Source: Saccharomonospora sp. CUA-673
GTDB taxonomy: Bacteria; Actinomycetota; Actinomycetes; Mycobacteriales; Pseudonocardiaceae
NCBI RefSeq assembly: GCF_001942305.1
Contig: NZ_MKKE01000055.1
Location: forward strand, 124,001 to 188,000
Length of the DNA stretch: 64,000 nt
Direction of reading: 5' to 3'
Within the stretch, counting starts at the first letter, position 1, and the number at the start of each line of letters is the position of its first letter. A program made the position numbers and the translations under genes. The notes below the pieces were generated by a model. It was not told the DNA's origin. It ran no database searches and saw nothing but the letters and a program-made list of their open reading frames with translations. Shown piece after piece: positions 57,079-64,000 of this stretch.

Positions 57079-57856
57079 TCACGGCGGGGGTTCGAGTAGG
57101 GCGGCGATGTCGGTGCCGGCTCGGAGGAGGGCGAGCATCCGGCGTCCGATGTCGTCGAGCCGGCGCTGCAACGCGTCGAGCGGGTCCGCCGCGGCGGGCG
57201 GTGCCACGTCGAGTTGCCGGACGGAGTCGAGCGCGGCGCGCACGGCCGGGATCGGATAGCCGGCCTCGCGCAGCGCGGCGGTGATGCGTGCGTCGCGGAT
57301 CGCGCCGAGCGGGTAGCGGCGGACGGCGCGCGACGTGACGCGTTCCGGGGCGACGAGCCCTTCCCGCTCCCAGAACCGCAACGTCGAGGTGCGCACGCCG
57401 AGCGCCCCGGCCAGCTCGGTGATCGTCATGGCGTCGGTGTCGGTATCCGTGCCGGGGGCGTGAGTCGTCCTGCTCCGCGGTGTCGCCGGGTTCGGCGCGG
57501 ATCGCGGTGAGAGCGTCGATCGCGTCGAGTGCCTGCGTGCGTAGCCGGGCGAGGTCGGTGTGCAGGGCGTTGACGCGGGCGGCGGCCTCGTCGGCGGGCA
57601 GCGAGCGGACGTCCCGGAGGGTGCTGCGCGCGACGACCGGCCCGACCGCCTCGGCCAACCGCCGGTAGGCGCGCAGTGCGACGACGTGCTCGGCGCCGAA
57701 GTGCCGGTAGTTGTTGGCGGCCCGGGTGGCCGGTGGCAGCACGCCGAGCCGTTCGAGGTCGCGGATCTGCTGCGGGCTGTACCCGGACGTCGCGGCCAGC
57801 GCGGCTGTCGTGAATCCTGCGGTCAGTCCCTCGGTCGGTGTCTCCGAACCCTCCAT
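57079..57856 (-). CDS. Double MerR-type transcriptional regulator (frame break near 57470)
   Basis: Two MerR helix-turn-helix units in one protein of about 259 residues. The first is TAALAATSGYSPQQIRDLER-LGVLP with AANNYRHFGAEHV; the second is MTITELAGALGVRTSTLRFW-EREGL followed by RRYPLGAIRDARITAALRE. They lie in different frames. The join (EQDD..APGTDTDTDAMTITE) needs two bases added or one removed, unlike the single losses elsewhere, so either an error or a real split is possible. ATG 57856. Divergent by 27 bp from the DUF6194 gene over a CTTCAA/TTGAAG dyad. Confidence 0.75.
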
Positions 57857-57861
57857 AAGCA

Positions 57862-57881
57862 CTTCAATAACAAACTTGAAG
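57862..57881. promoter_or_regulatory. Candidate MerR operator
   Basis: CTTCAA, 8-bp spacer TAACAAAC, TTGAAG, filling almost the whole 27-bp gap between the divergent merR and DUF6194 starts, so it overlaps both ribosome-site regions. Confidence 0.55.
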
Positions 57882-57883
57882 GC

Positions 57884-58366
57884 ATGACACCCGACGACAT
57901 TCTCGAACTCGTCCGCGGACTACCCGGTGCGCTCGTGCTCTCCCCCGAGCCCGGTGGTCCCCATCCGGAGGCGGCCTGGGGCGATCATTTCGTCTACCAC
58001 GCCCCGGGCGGGGAGGTTCCGCAGCGCACGCAGCCGCACGTGACCGTCGTGACGAAGAACGGCCCCGGCGACGAACGGTCGAACCTCGACGTCGACGGCC
58101 GGTGGCGCGTCAACGTGCGGGTGCCGCGCGACCGGTTCGCCGAGCTGACCGGCCACGACCCGCGCACTGTGGACTTCGGAGGCGCAGACTCCGGAGGCGC
58201 AGACTCCGGAGGTGTGGACTTCGCGGCGGTCGACACGGTCCTGCCGCATCCGCTGTACGCCCGCGCGGGCTTCGTCGCGGTGGTCAACCCGGGCCCGCGC
58301 ACCACCGACCTGCTCACCACGCTGATCCACGAAGCACACGCCCGCGCAGCCGAGAAAAGCCCCTGA
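57884..58366 (+). CDS. DUF6194 family protein
   Basis: 160 residues: MTPDDILELVRGLPGALVLS, WGDHFVYHAPGGEVPQRTQP, VDGRWRVNVRVPRDRFAELT, and a C-terminal VLPHPLYARAGFVAVVNPG-PRT. Matches the DUF6194 pattern; small cytosolic protein, function unknown. It contains a 15-bp tandem duplication (58178-58207, GGADS twice plus a variant) that lengthens a loop. No ribosome site beyond GAAGG. Probably controlled by the divergent MerR. Confidence 0.78.
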   Translation: MTPDDILELVRGLPGALVLSPEPGGPHPEAAWGDHFVYHAPGGEVPQRTQPHVTVVTKNGPGDERSNLDVDGRWRVNVRVPRDRFAELTGHDPRTVDFGGADSGGADSGGVDFAAVDTVLPHPLYARAGFVAVVNPGPRTTDLLTTLIHEAHARAAEKSP

Positions 58367-58381
58367 CACCCCCGTACGAAA

Positions 58382-58494
58382 AAGCACCCGAGGGTCCTCG
58401 AACGCAGCCACGCGGCAGCGCGTCGTTGAGGGGCGGTGGTCGGGCGACGGGCGGGCGACGGGCGGGCGCGTTGAACGCCGGCCCTTGGGTGCTT
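58382..58494. repeat. Long inverted repeat between convergent genes (palindromic element family)
   Basis: Left arm begins AAGCACCCGAGGGTCC (58382-58397), right arm ends GGCCCTTGGGTGCTT (58480-58494). Inside is GCGTTGAACGC, as in the two elements at 62.1-62.3 kb. Probably acts as a bidirectional terminator and belongs to a dispersed family. Confidence 0.6.
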
Positions 58495-58506
58495 GAGAAC
58501 TGGGGG

Positions 58507-58920
58507 TCAGGCGTTGCCGGTGAGGGCTCCGCAGCCGCCTCCGCCGCAGGCGCAGCCGCCGCAGCCGGCGGGCTCGGGCTCGGGTTCCGGCACGGTCAGC
58601 GCGGCGCGGTGGCCGAGCGCCCCGCCGCCGGCGACCAGGACGAACATGCCCACGACGCCGAGCACGGCCGCGATCACGGTGCCCCAGACGGTCGGCATGA
58701 CGATGCCGGCGACACCCGCCGCGATGCCGACACCGCCCGCGACCAGCGTCGGCAGTCCGGCGACGCGGTTGGCCAGGCGGAACGCCTCGTCGCTCCGCAG
58801 CGTGGCCTGCGTGCGCACGCCCGCGCCGCGCTCACGCGGCAGCTTCTCCCGCAGCCCGAGGTAGCCGCCCCAGCCGACGAGGATGCCGAGCAGTGCGGGA
58901 ATCAACGCAACGACGATCAC
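58507..58920 (-). CDS. SdpI/DUF-type small integral membrane protein
   Basis: 137 residues with three membrane segments (VVALIPALLGILVGWGGYLG, LPTLVAGGVGIAAGVAGIVM, VIAAVLGVVGMFVLVAGGGA) and a Cys/Gly tail CGGCACGGGGCGALTGN. The RxxxLRSDEAFRLANRVAG loop fits the SdpI family (R..S.E.W..AN). GTG start at 58920 chosen so the protein begins at the first membrane helix; upstream codons lack a ribosome site. Function unknown; SdpI proteins give immunity or sensing in Bacillus. Confidence 0.72.
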   Translation of the reverse strand: MIVVALIPALLGILVGWGGYLGLREKLPRERGAGVRTQATLRSDEAFRLANRVAGLPTLVAGGVGIAAGVAGIVMPTVWGTVIAAVLGVVGMFVLVAGGGALGHRAALTVPEPEPEPAGCGGCACGGGGCGALTGNA

Positions 58921-59080
58921 GACCTCGAGAATACGGCCCCACCACCGGTCGTCTTGTCGACACCCGAACGGGCTGTGCCCGGCGTCATGTCCGGCCCTCC
59001 GGCGCCCACCCACCCCACCCGGTCCGGCCCGAATCGCCCGTCTGCGAAAACCGGGTGAAGCAGGGAGTTACCATAGAAGT

Positions 59081-59119
59081 GTGAATTCGGCGAGCCTGCT
59101 CCTTAGCGGGCCGCGCTGA
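59081..59119 (+). CDS. Leucine-rich leader peptide of leuS
   Basis: GTG-started 12-codon ORF, product VNSASLLLSGPR, with three consecutive leucine codons (CTG CTC CTT) and a stop at 59117. Upstream AGGGAG at 59062 is a possible, rather distant ribosome site. The stop codon lies inside an 11-bp RNA stem. Located 133 bp before leuS. Such an arrangement fits ribosome-mediated attenuation by leucyl-tRNA supply. Confidence 0.6.
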   Translation: MNSASLLLSGPR

Positions 59120-59198
59120 CGACAAGCGTAGGTCGGCGCGGCTACCCCTCATGCCTGCTTGGCTGGGGGGTTGATTGCTTTCAAGGGCTCAATCCCTT
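59110..59198 (+). promoter_or_regulatory. Candidate leuS attenuator
   Basis: Stem GCCGCGCTGAC (59110-59120) / GTCGGCGCGGC (59132-59142) with an 11-nt loop overlaps the leader stop; further on AAGGG/CCCTT (59183-59198) and GGTTGA/TCAATCC pairings can form. Alternative pairing between leader and downstream segments would couple leucine-codon stalling to leuS expression. No T-box sequence is seen. Confidence 0.5.
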
Positions 59199-59251
59199 CC
59201 TGCTACGTCGACCACAGGCGGCGGCCACACGAGTGCGGAAAGGTTCCGGCG

Positions 59252-62104
59252 ATGACAGAGGGCAGCGACACGACCCCGGCGCAGCGGTACAACGCGGCGC
59301 TGGCCGGGCAGATCGAGCGGCGCTGGCAGGACTACTGGTCCGACCACGGCACGTATCACGCGCCGAACCCGGCCGGTCCGCTCGCGGACAAGTCCGCGCC
59401 CTTGCCGTCGGACAAGCTGTTCGTGCAGGACATGTTCCCGTACCCCTCGGGGTCGGGCCTGCACGTCGGCCACCCGCTGGGCTTCATCGGCACGGACGTG
59501 TTCGCACGGTTCAACCGCATGATCGGCCGGAACGTGCTGCACACGATGGGTTTCGACGCGTTCGGCCTGCCCGCCGAGCAGTACGCCGTGCAGACGGGCA
59601 CGCATCCGCGCACCACCACCGAGGCCAACATCGAGCGGTACCTGGACCAGATCCGCAGGCTGGGCTTCGGGCACGACGAGCGGCGCCGCGTCGCCACGAC
59701 CGACATCGAGTTCTACCGGTGGACGCAGTGGATCTTCCTGCAGATCTTCAACTCGTACTACGACGAGACGCAGGACAAGGCGCGTCCGATCGCCGAACTG
59801 GAGAAGCAGTACGTCGCCGGTGAGCGCACCACCCCGGACGGGCGTGCCTGGTCGGACCTGTCGGCCGCCGAGCAGCGCACGGTCATCGACGAGCACCGGC
59901 TCGTCTACATCTCCGAGGCGCCCGTCAACTGGGCGCCGGGGCTGGGCACCGTCGTCGCGAACGAGGAGGTCACCGCCGACGGCCTGACCGAACGCGGCAA
60001 CTACCCCGTCTTCCGCAAGCCGCTGCGCCAGTGGATGATGCGCATCACCGCCTACGCCGACCGGCTCGTCGACGACCTGGAGCTGCTGGACTGGCCCGAG
60101 AAGGTCAAGTCCATGCAGCGCAACTGGATCGGCCGCTCACGCGGTGCGAACGTCCGGTTCGCCGCGGGCGACGAGGCCATCGAGGTGTTCACGACGCGTC
60201 CGGACACGCTGTTCGGTGCGACGTACATGGTGCTGGCGCCCGAGCATCCGCTGGTCGAGACGTTGACGGGCGAGGCGTGGCCCGAGGGCGTCGACGAGCA
60301 GTGGACCGGCGGCGCCGCGACGCCCGCCGAGGCCGTCGCCGCCTACCGCGACCGCACGGCGCGCAAGTCCGACCTGGACCGGCAGGAGACGAAGGAGAAG
60401 ACCGGCGTCTTCCTGGGTTCGCACGCGACGAACCCGGCGACCGGCGAGCCGATCCCGGTGTTCATCGCCGACTACGTGCTGATGGGCTACGGCACCGGCG
60501 CCGTCATGGCCGTGCCCGCGCACGACGAGCGCGATTTCGAGTTCGCCACCAAGTTCGGCCTGCCGATCGTGCAGACGATCCAGGCGCCGGACAACGCGCC
60601 CGCCGACCAGGCCTACGTCGGCGACGGGCCGGCGATCAACTCGACCAACGAGGACGTCAGCCTCAACGGCCTCGGCGTCGACGACGCCAAGAAGACGATC
60701 ATCGGCTGGCTCGAGGACAACGGGCACGGCGAGGGCACAGTGCAGTACAAGCTGCGCGACTGGCTGTTCGCGCGCCAGCGGTACTGGGGCGAGCCGTTCC
60801 CGATCGTCTACGACGAGAACGGCACGCCGATCCCGCTGCCGGAGGACCAGCTGCCCGTCGTGCTGCCCGACGTCGACGAGTACTCGCCGAAGACGTTCGA
60901 CCCGGACGACGCCGACTCCGAACCCGAGCCGCCGTTGGCGAAGGCCACCGACTGGGTCGAGGTGACGCTCGACCTGGGCGACGGGCCGAAGACGTACCGC
61001 CGCGACACCAACGTGATGCCGCAGTGGGCGGGCTCGTGCTGGTACCAGCTGCGCTACATCGACCCGACCAACGACGAGAAGTTCGTCGACCCGGACAACG
61101 AGAAGTACTGGATGGGTCCGCGGGCCGCCGAGCACGGCGTCAACGACCCGGGCGGTCTGGACCTGTACGTCGGCGGCGTGGAGCACGCGGTGCTGCACCT
61201 GCTGTACTCGCGGTTCTGGCACAAGGTGCTCTACGACCTGGGCTTCGTCACGTCGGCCGAGCCGTACCGGAAGCTGTTCAACCAGGGCTACATCCAGGCC
61301 TACGCCTACACCGACTCCCGCGGCGTGTACGTGCCCGCCGAGGAGGTGACCGAGGCCGACGGCAAGTACTTCTACAACGGTGAAGAGGTCACCCAGGAGT
61401 ACGGGAAGATGGGCAAGAGCCTGAAGAACTCGGTCGCGCCCGACGAGATGGCCGACACCTTCGGCGCCGACACCTTCCGCTTCTACGAGATGTCGATGGG
61501 GCCGCTGGCCGACTCGAAGCCGTGGGCGACCAAGGACGTCGTGGGTGCGCACCGGTTCCTGCAGCGGCTGTGGCGCCTGGTGGTCGACGAGGAGACCGGT
61601 GAGCTGCGGGTCGCCGACGTCGAACTGTCCGAATCGGACCTGAAGCTGCTGCACAAGACGATCGCGAGCGTCCGCGACGACTACGCGGAGCTGCGGTTCA
61701 ACACGGCGGGCGCCAAGCTGATCGAGCTGAACAACCACGTCACGAAGACGTACGGCTCGGCGGAGGCCACGCCGCGCGCGCTGGCCGAGGCGATGGTGCT
61801 GATGCTGGCGCCCCTGTGCCCGCACATCGCCGAGGAACTGTGGAACCGGCTCGGACACCCGGACACCCTGGTGCACGGCCCGTTCCCGGTGCCCGACGAG
61901 AAGTACCTGGTCGACGACACGGTCGAGTACCCGATCCAGGTCAACGGCAAGGTTCGCTCGCGGATCACCGTGGCGGCCGACGCCAACGCCGGCGACGTCG
62001 AGGCGGCGGCCCTCGCCGAGGAGAAGATCGCCGCAGCCCTCGACGGCGGCACCCCGAAGAAGGTCATCGTCGTCCCGGGCAAACTCGTCAACGTAGTCCT
62101 CTAG
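59252..62104 (+). CDS. leuS: Leucyl-tRNA synthetase
   Basis: 950 residues, class I. HIGH-like motif HVGH (71-74) in PYPSGSGLHVGHPLGFIG; KMSKS-like KMGKS (719-723) in EYGKMGKSLKNSV; editing domain with TGAVMAVPAHDERDFEF; zinc-ligand pattern partly replaced. Final GKVRSRITVAADANAGDVEA fits the C-terminal tRNA-binding domain. Charges tRNA-Leu. ATG start after GGAAAGGTTCCGGCG. Unbroken over 2.85 kb. Preceded by a leucine leader peptide and a hairpin. Confidence 0.97.
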   Translation: MTEGSDTTPAQRYNAALAGQIERRWQDYWSDHGTYHAPNPAGPLADKSAPLPSDKLFVQDMFPYPSGSGLHVGHPLGFIGTDVFARFNRMIGRNVLHTMGFDAFGLPAEQYAVQTGTHPRTTTEANIERYLDQIRRLGFGHDERRRVATTDIEFYRWTQWIFLQIFNSYYDETQDKARPIAELEKQYVAGERTTPDGRAWSDLSAAEQRTVIDEHRLVYISEAPVNWAPGLGTVVANEEVTADGLTERGNYPVFRKPLRQWMMRITAYADRLVDDLELLDWPEKVKSMQRNWIGRSRGANVRFAAGDEAIEVFTTRPDTLFGATYMVLAPEHPLVETLTGEAWPEGVDEQWTGGAATPAEAVAAYRDRTARKSDLDRQETKEKTGVFLGSHATNPATGEPIPVFIADYVLMGYGTGAVMAVPAHDERDFEFATKFGLPIVQTIQAPDNAPADQAYVGDGPAINSTNEDVSLNGLGVDDAKKTIIGWLEDNGHGEGTVQYKLRDWLFARQRYWGEPFPIVYDENGTPIPLPEDQLPVVLPDVDEYSPKTFDPDDADSEPEPPLAKATDWVEVTLDLGDGPKTYRRDTNVMPQWAGSCWYQLRYIDPTNDEKFVDPDNEKYWMGPRAAEHGVNDPGGLDLYVGGVEHAVLHLLYSRFWHKVLYDLGFVTSAEPYRKLFNQGYIQAYAYTDSRGVYVPAEEVTEADGKYFYNGEEVTQEYGKMGKSLKNSVAPDEMADTFGADTFRFYEMSMGPLADSKPWATKDVVGAHRFLQRLWRLVVDEETGELRVADVELSESDLKLLHKTIASVRDDYAELRFNTAGAKLIELNNHVTKTYGSAEATPRALAEAMVLMLAPLCPHIAEELWNRLGHPDTLVHGPFPVPDEKYLVDDTVEYPIQVNGKVRSRITVAADANAGDVEAAALAEEKIAAALDGGTPKKVIVVPGKLVNVVL

Positions 62105-62119
62105 CGGCGGTTTGGAGCT

Positions 62120-62153
62120 CCCAAGGGCCCCATAGTTGCGTTGAACGCGACTA
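62120..62153. repeat. Palindromic element copy 1 (half-formed)
   Basis: CCCAAGGGCCCCATAGTTGC followed by GTTGAACGCGAC, matching the left and central part of copy 2; its right arm is degraded. 16 bp after the leuS stop. Confidence 0.65.
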
Positions 62154-62221
62154 ATCTTCCCTTCGCGGCGGCCGTCCGAGGGGTGCTCGCCGCGAGGGCT
62201 CCGTTGGTCGGTCAAGGTGCA

Positions 62222-62268
62222 CCCAAGGGCCCTTTAGTTGCGTTGAACGCGACCATGGGGCCCTTGGG
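62222..62268. repeat. Palindromic element copy 2 (complete 47-bp hairpin)
   Basis: Outer arms CCCAAGGGCCC (62222-62232) and GGGCCCTTGGG (62258-62268), inner arms GTTGCGTT and AACGCGAC around a single G, so nearly the whole element can fold as one hairpin. Likely a dispersed REP-like unit and a terminator. Confidence 0.7.
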
Positions 62269-62309
62269 ACAGCTCGCCGGGCGGCGCACCGGCACGGGTT
62301 CGGCCGGAG

Positions 62310-62336
62310 TTGTCCACATCGACCCGGTTATCCACA
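62310..62336. promoter_or_regulatory. Pair of perfect DnaA boxes
   Basis: TTGTCCACA (62310-62318) and TTATCCACA (62328-62336), starts 18 bp apart, in the same direction, upstream of an unknown gene and ~38 kb from oriC. Confidence 0.65.
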
Positions 62337-62390
62337 GATCTCGATTTTGGGAGTTCCCGGGCCCGGCACCCGCGCAGCACGATCGACGTT

Positions 62391-63382
62391 GTGAGACGTG
62401 GCAGATGGGCAGACGACCCCGAAACACTGCGTGCGCACAGCCGGCTCGGCGTCGTGCGCGCCGCGACCCTGCAAGCCCAGACGGTGCACAAGAGCACCAT
62501 CTACCGACGATGCCTACCCGGTGGGCCGTGGCGTTGGGTGCTCCCGGGCGTCATCGTGCTGCAGAACTCCCCGCCGACGGCCGATCAACGATTGGTCGCC
62601 GCGCTGTTGTACGGAGGTCCGCACACGCTGATCACCGGGCTGGAAGCATGCCGCCGCCAGGGCCTTCGCCTGGGCGATATGCCTCCCGACGACCGGGTCC
62701 ACATCCTCGTTCCGCACGCGTGTCGCGTGCGGAGCACGGGCTATGTCCTGGTCGAACGCACCCTGCGCATGCCGCGGGGACGCATCATCGGCGAGATTCC
62801 GGTGGCCCCGGTGATGCGCGCATCGCTCGACGCCGCACGTCGGATCCGCGCCGAGACGCCCGTGGCGAATCTGCTGTTCGAAGCCGTTCAGCGGGGTGGC
62901 TGCACCCCGGCCGCCCTGAGCGCCGAGCTGGACCTGGGGAACGCGCGGGGAACGGCAATTCCGCGCCAGGTCCTCAAGAAGATCACCCCGTTGCGGTCGG
63001 TGGCGGAGCTGAACGCGAAACACTTGGCCGAAAGCTGCTCGCGGCCCCCTACCCATTGGAATCCCAAGCTCTACACCGCGGACGGCCACTACATCGCCAC
63101 CCCCGACGCGTGGTGGGACGACGTCGGCCTGGCGTGGGAGATCGACTCCGTCGAATTCCACTACTCCCGCGATGCGTACGGGCGGACCGTCAGGCGCAAC
63201 TCCCGCTACGGGCAGGCCGGTGTCCCGGTGGTCCAGACGTTGCCGTCGCAGGTCTCGTCGACCCCGGTGAGTGTGGTGCGCGAACTCGAGGCGGCCCACC
63301 AGGGGCGGCGTCGGAACGCGGCCGCGCGGATGTCCGAGTCGTCCCGAACGACGCAGACGGTCAGGGCGAGCCTGCTGCTTGA
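62391..63382 (+). CDS. Unknown protein, AbiEi/DUF559-like architecture (probable frame break near 63320)
   Basis: About 330 residues. N-terminal RRGRWADDPETLRAHSRLGV and LPGGPWRWVLPGVIVLQNSP and LLYGGPHTLITGLEACRRQG resemble the antitoxin-type winged-helix/AbiEi-like proteins of actinobacteria; the C-terminal WWDDVGLAWEIDSVEFHYSR has the ExD pattern of DUF559-type nucleases. The open frame runs to 63479, over the end of the tetR gene; one added base near 63320 instead gives ADVRVVPNDADGQGEPAA and a stop at 63380-63382, which fits a typical tail and leaves a 15-bp gap. GTG start at 62391. Function unknown. Confidence 0.6.
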
Positions 63383-63397
63383 CGGCCCACCCCCGCG

Positions 63398-64000
63398 TCA
63401 GGCGAGGCCGATCTCCCTTGCCAGGTCGGACAGCAGGGCCTCGAAGAGGGTGTCCGGGTGGGCGATCGGGATGGGGTAGTTGCCGAAGACCTCGAGCGTC
63501 ACGTGGCCGTACAGCCGGGCCCAGAACTGCATCATCAGGTACGTCGTGCCGACGGTGAGCCGATCGGCGGGGACCTCGGTGCCCGCCTCGGCGAGCACCG
63601 CCAACAGCACGTCGCGGTAGCCGGCGAGGTCGTTGCGCAGCTCGGTGGGCATCCCGTCGTCGGACGGCAGCGCGACGTCGTCCGACAACAACACGTCTCC
63701 CGCCGCCAGCAGGAACAGCCTGCCGAACGGTTCGCTGAGCTGCTGCAGCTTCGCCGTGCTGCTCGCCGCGCCCGCCGCGCCGGAGGCGAACACGAGCGTG
63801 AACTCGTTCGTGTGCGTCAACGCCCAACGCCGGAAACCCCGGCAGATCGCGAACAGGCGCGCAGGCCCGCCACCGTCGTGGTCGGCGCTGCCCGCGACGT
63901 CACGTTCGAGTGCCTCGCCCAGATCGCGCACCACGTCGGCTCGCAGGTGCTCGAGCAGGTCGTCCCGGGAGCCGTAATAGCGGTACAACGCCGGCGCGGT
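63398..64000 (-). CDS. TetR family regulator (5' end outside window)
   Basis: C-terminal ~200 residues. The right edge still shows the end of the helix-turn-helix (TAPALYRYYGSRDDLLEHLR), then a WHG-type effector domain (FRRWALTHTNEFTLVF, LMMQFWARLYGHVTLEVFGN). The start codon and most of the DNA-binding helix lie to the right. Target genes not visible. Confidence 0.85.
   Translation of the reverse strand, partial: TAPALYRYYGSRDDLLEHLRADVVRDLGEALERDVAGSADHDGGGPARLFAICRGFRRWALTHTNEFTLVFASGAAGAASSTAKLQQLSEPFGRLFLLAAGDVLLSDDVALPSDDGMPTELRNDLAGYRDVLLAVLAEAGTEVPADRLTVGTTYLMMQFWARLYGHVTLEVFGNYPIPIAHPDTLFEALLSDLAREIGLA

Noticed and set aside
58921..59251. T-box riboswitch for leuS
   Set aside because: No antiterminator T-box consensus or specifier stem; a Leu leader ORF explains the region better.
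60137..62215. 692-codon reverse frame opposite leuS
   Set aside because: Shadow of leuS; no recognisable domain and no ribosome site.

Overview
The window is GC-rich actinobacterial chromosome around the replication origin. The order dnaA, dnaN, gnd, recF, dciA, gyrB, gyrA, DUF3566 protein, tRNA-Ile, tRNA-Ala on one side, and rpmH, rnpA, yidD, yidC, jag, rsmG, parA, parB, cwlM-like, trxA, trxB, sigM, murJ, nudix, pcnA on the other, matches the origin region of mycobacteria and their relatives. The protein style and an RsrR-like regulator suggest a Pseudonocardiaceae-type organism (Amycolatopsis/Saccharomonospora/Prauserella group). That placement is inference.

Layout. 1-9.3 kb: end of a peptide-type ABC binding protein gene, then a lipid or sterol beta-oxidation-like cluster (metallo-hydrolase, DUF35 + cysteine-less thiolase/aldolase pair, HSD17B4-like SDR, MaoC hydratase, acyl-CoA dehydrogenase, ADP-forming acyl-CoA synthetase) with a TetR repressor. 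9.4-13.6 kb: the tRNA-Ala/tRNA-Ile pair split by about 4 kb of accessory genes (DLW-39, CsbD, RsrR-like Rrf2 regulator plus AhpD-like protein, alpha/beta hydrolase, broken immunity-like gene). 13.7-26.6 kb: gyrase, dciA, recF, gnd, dnaN, oriC, dnaA. 27.2-34.8 kb: ribosomal/secretion genes, then rsmG-parA-parB in a dense parS field. 34.9-50.1 kb: Ddl-like ligase, aminotransferase, acetyltransferase, then a mostly minus-strand block for cell-envelope synthesis and redox control. 50.2-58.9 kb: pcnA, a two-gene ATPase/DUF4276 cassette that looks like phage defence, a TNT-type NAD glycohydrolase, YqgE, a deazaflavin enzyme, a double-MerR regulator and its neighbour, an SdpI-like membrane protein. 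59-62 kb: leuS behind a short ORF with three consecutive leucine codons. 62-64 kb: an unknown gene and the 3' part of a TetR gene.

Sequence quality. At least sixteen places show a reading frame lost and resumed with one base missing, including three in gyrB and two in yidC. These genes should be essential, nearly every event is a single-base loss next to a short G or C run, and adding the base back restores complete family-length proteins. I treat them as sequencing deletions and annotate the repaired spans.

Best candidates for something new: a strictly 21-bp tandem repeat at four intergenic loci; the DUF4276/ATPase cassette beside a TNT toxin; a leucine leader-peptide attenuator ahead of leuS; perfect DnaA boxes away from the dnaN-dnaA region; and a duplicated terminator-parS unit flanking a tetR-SDR module.
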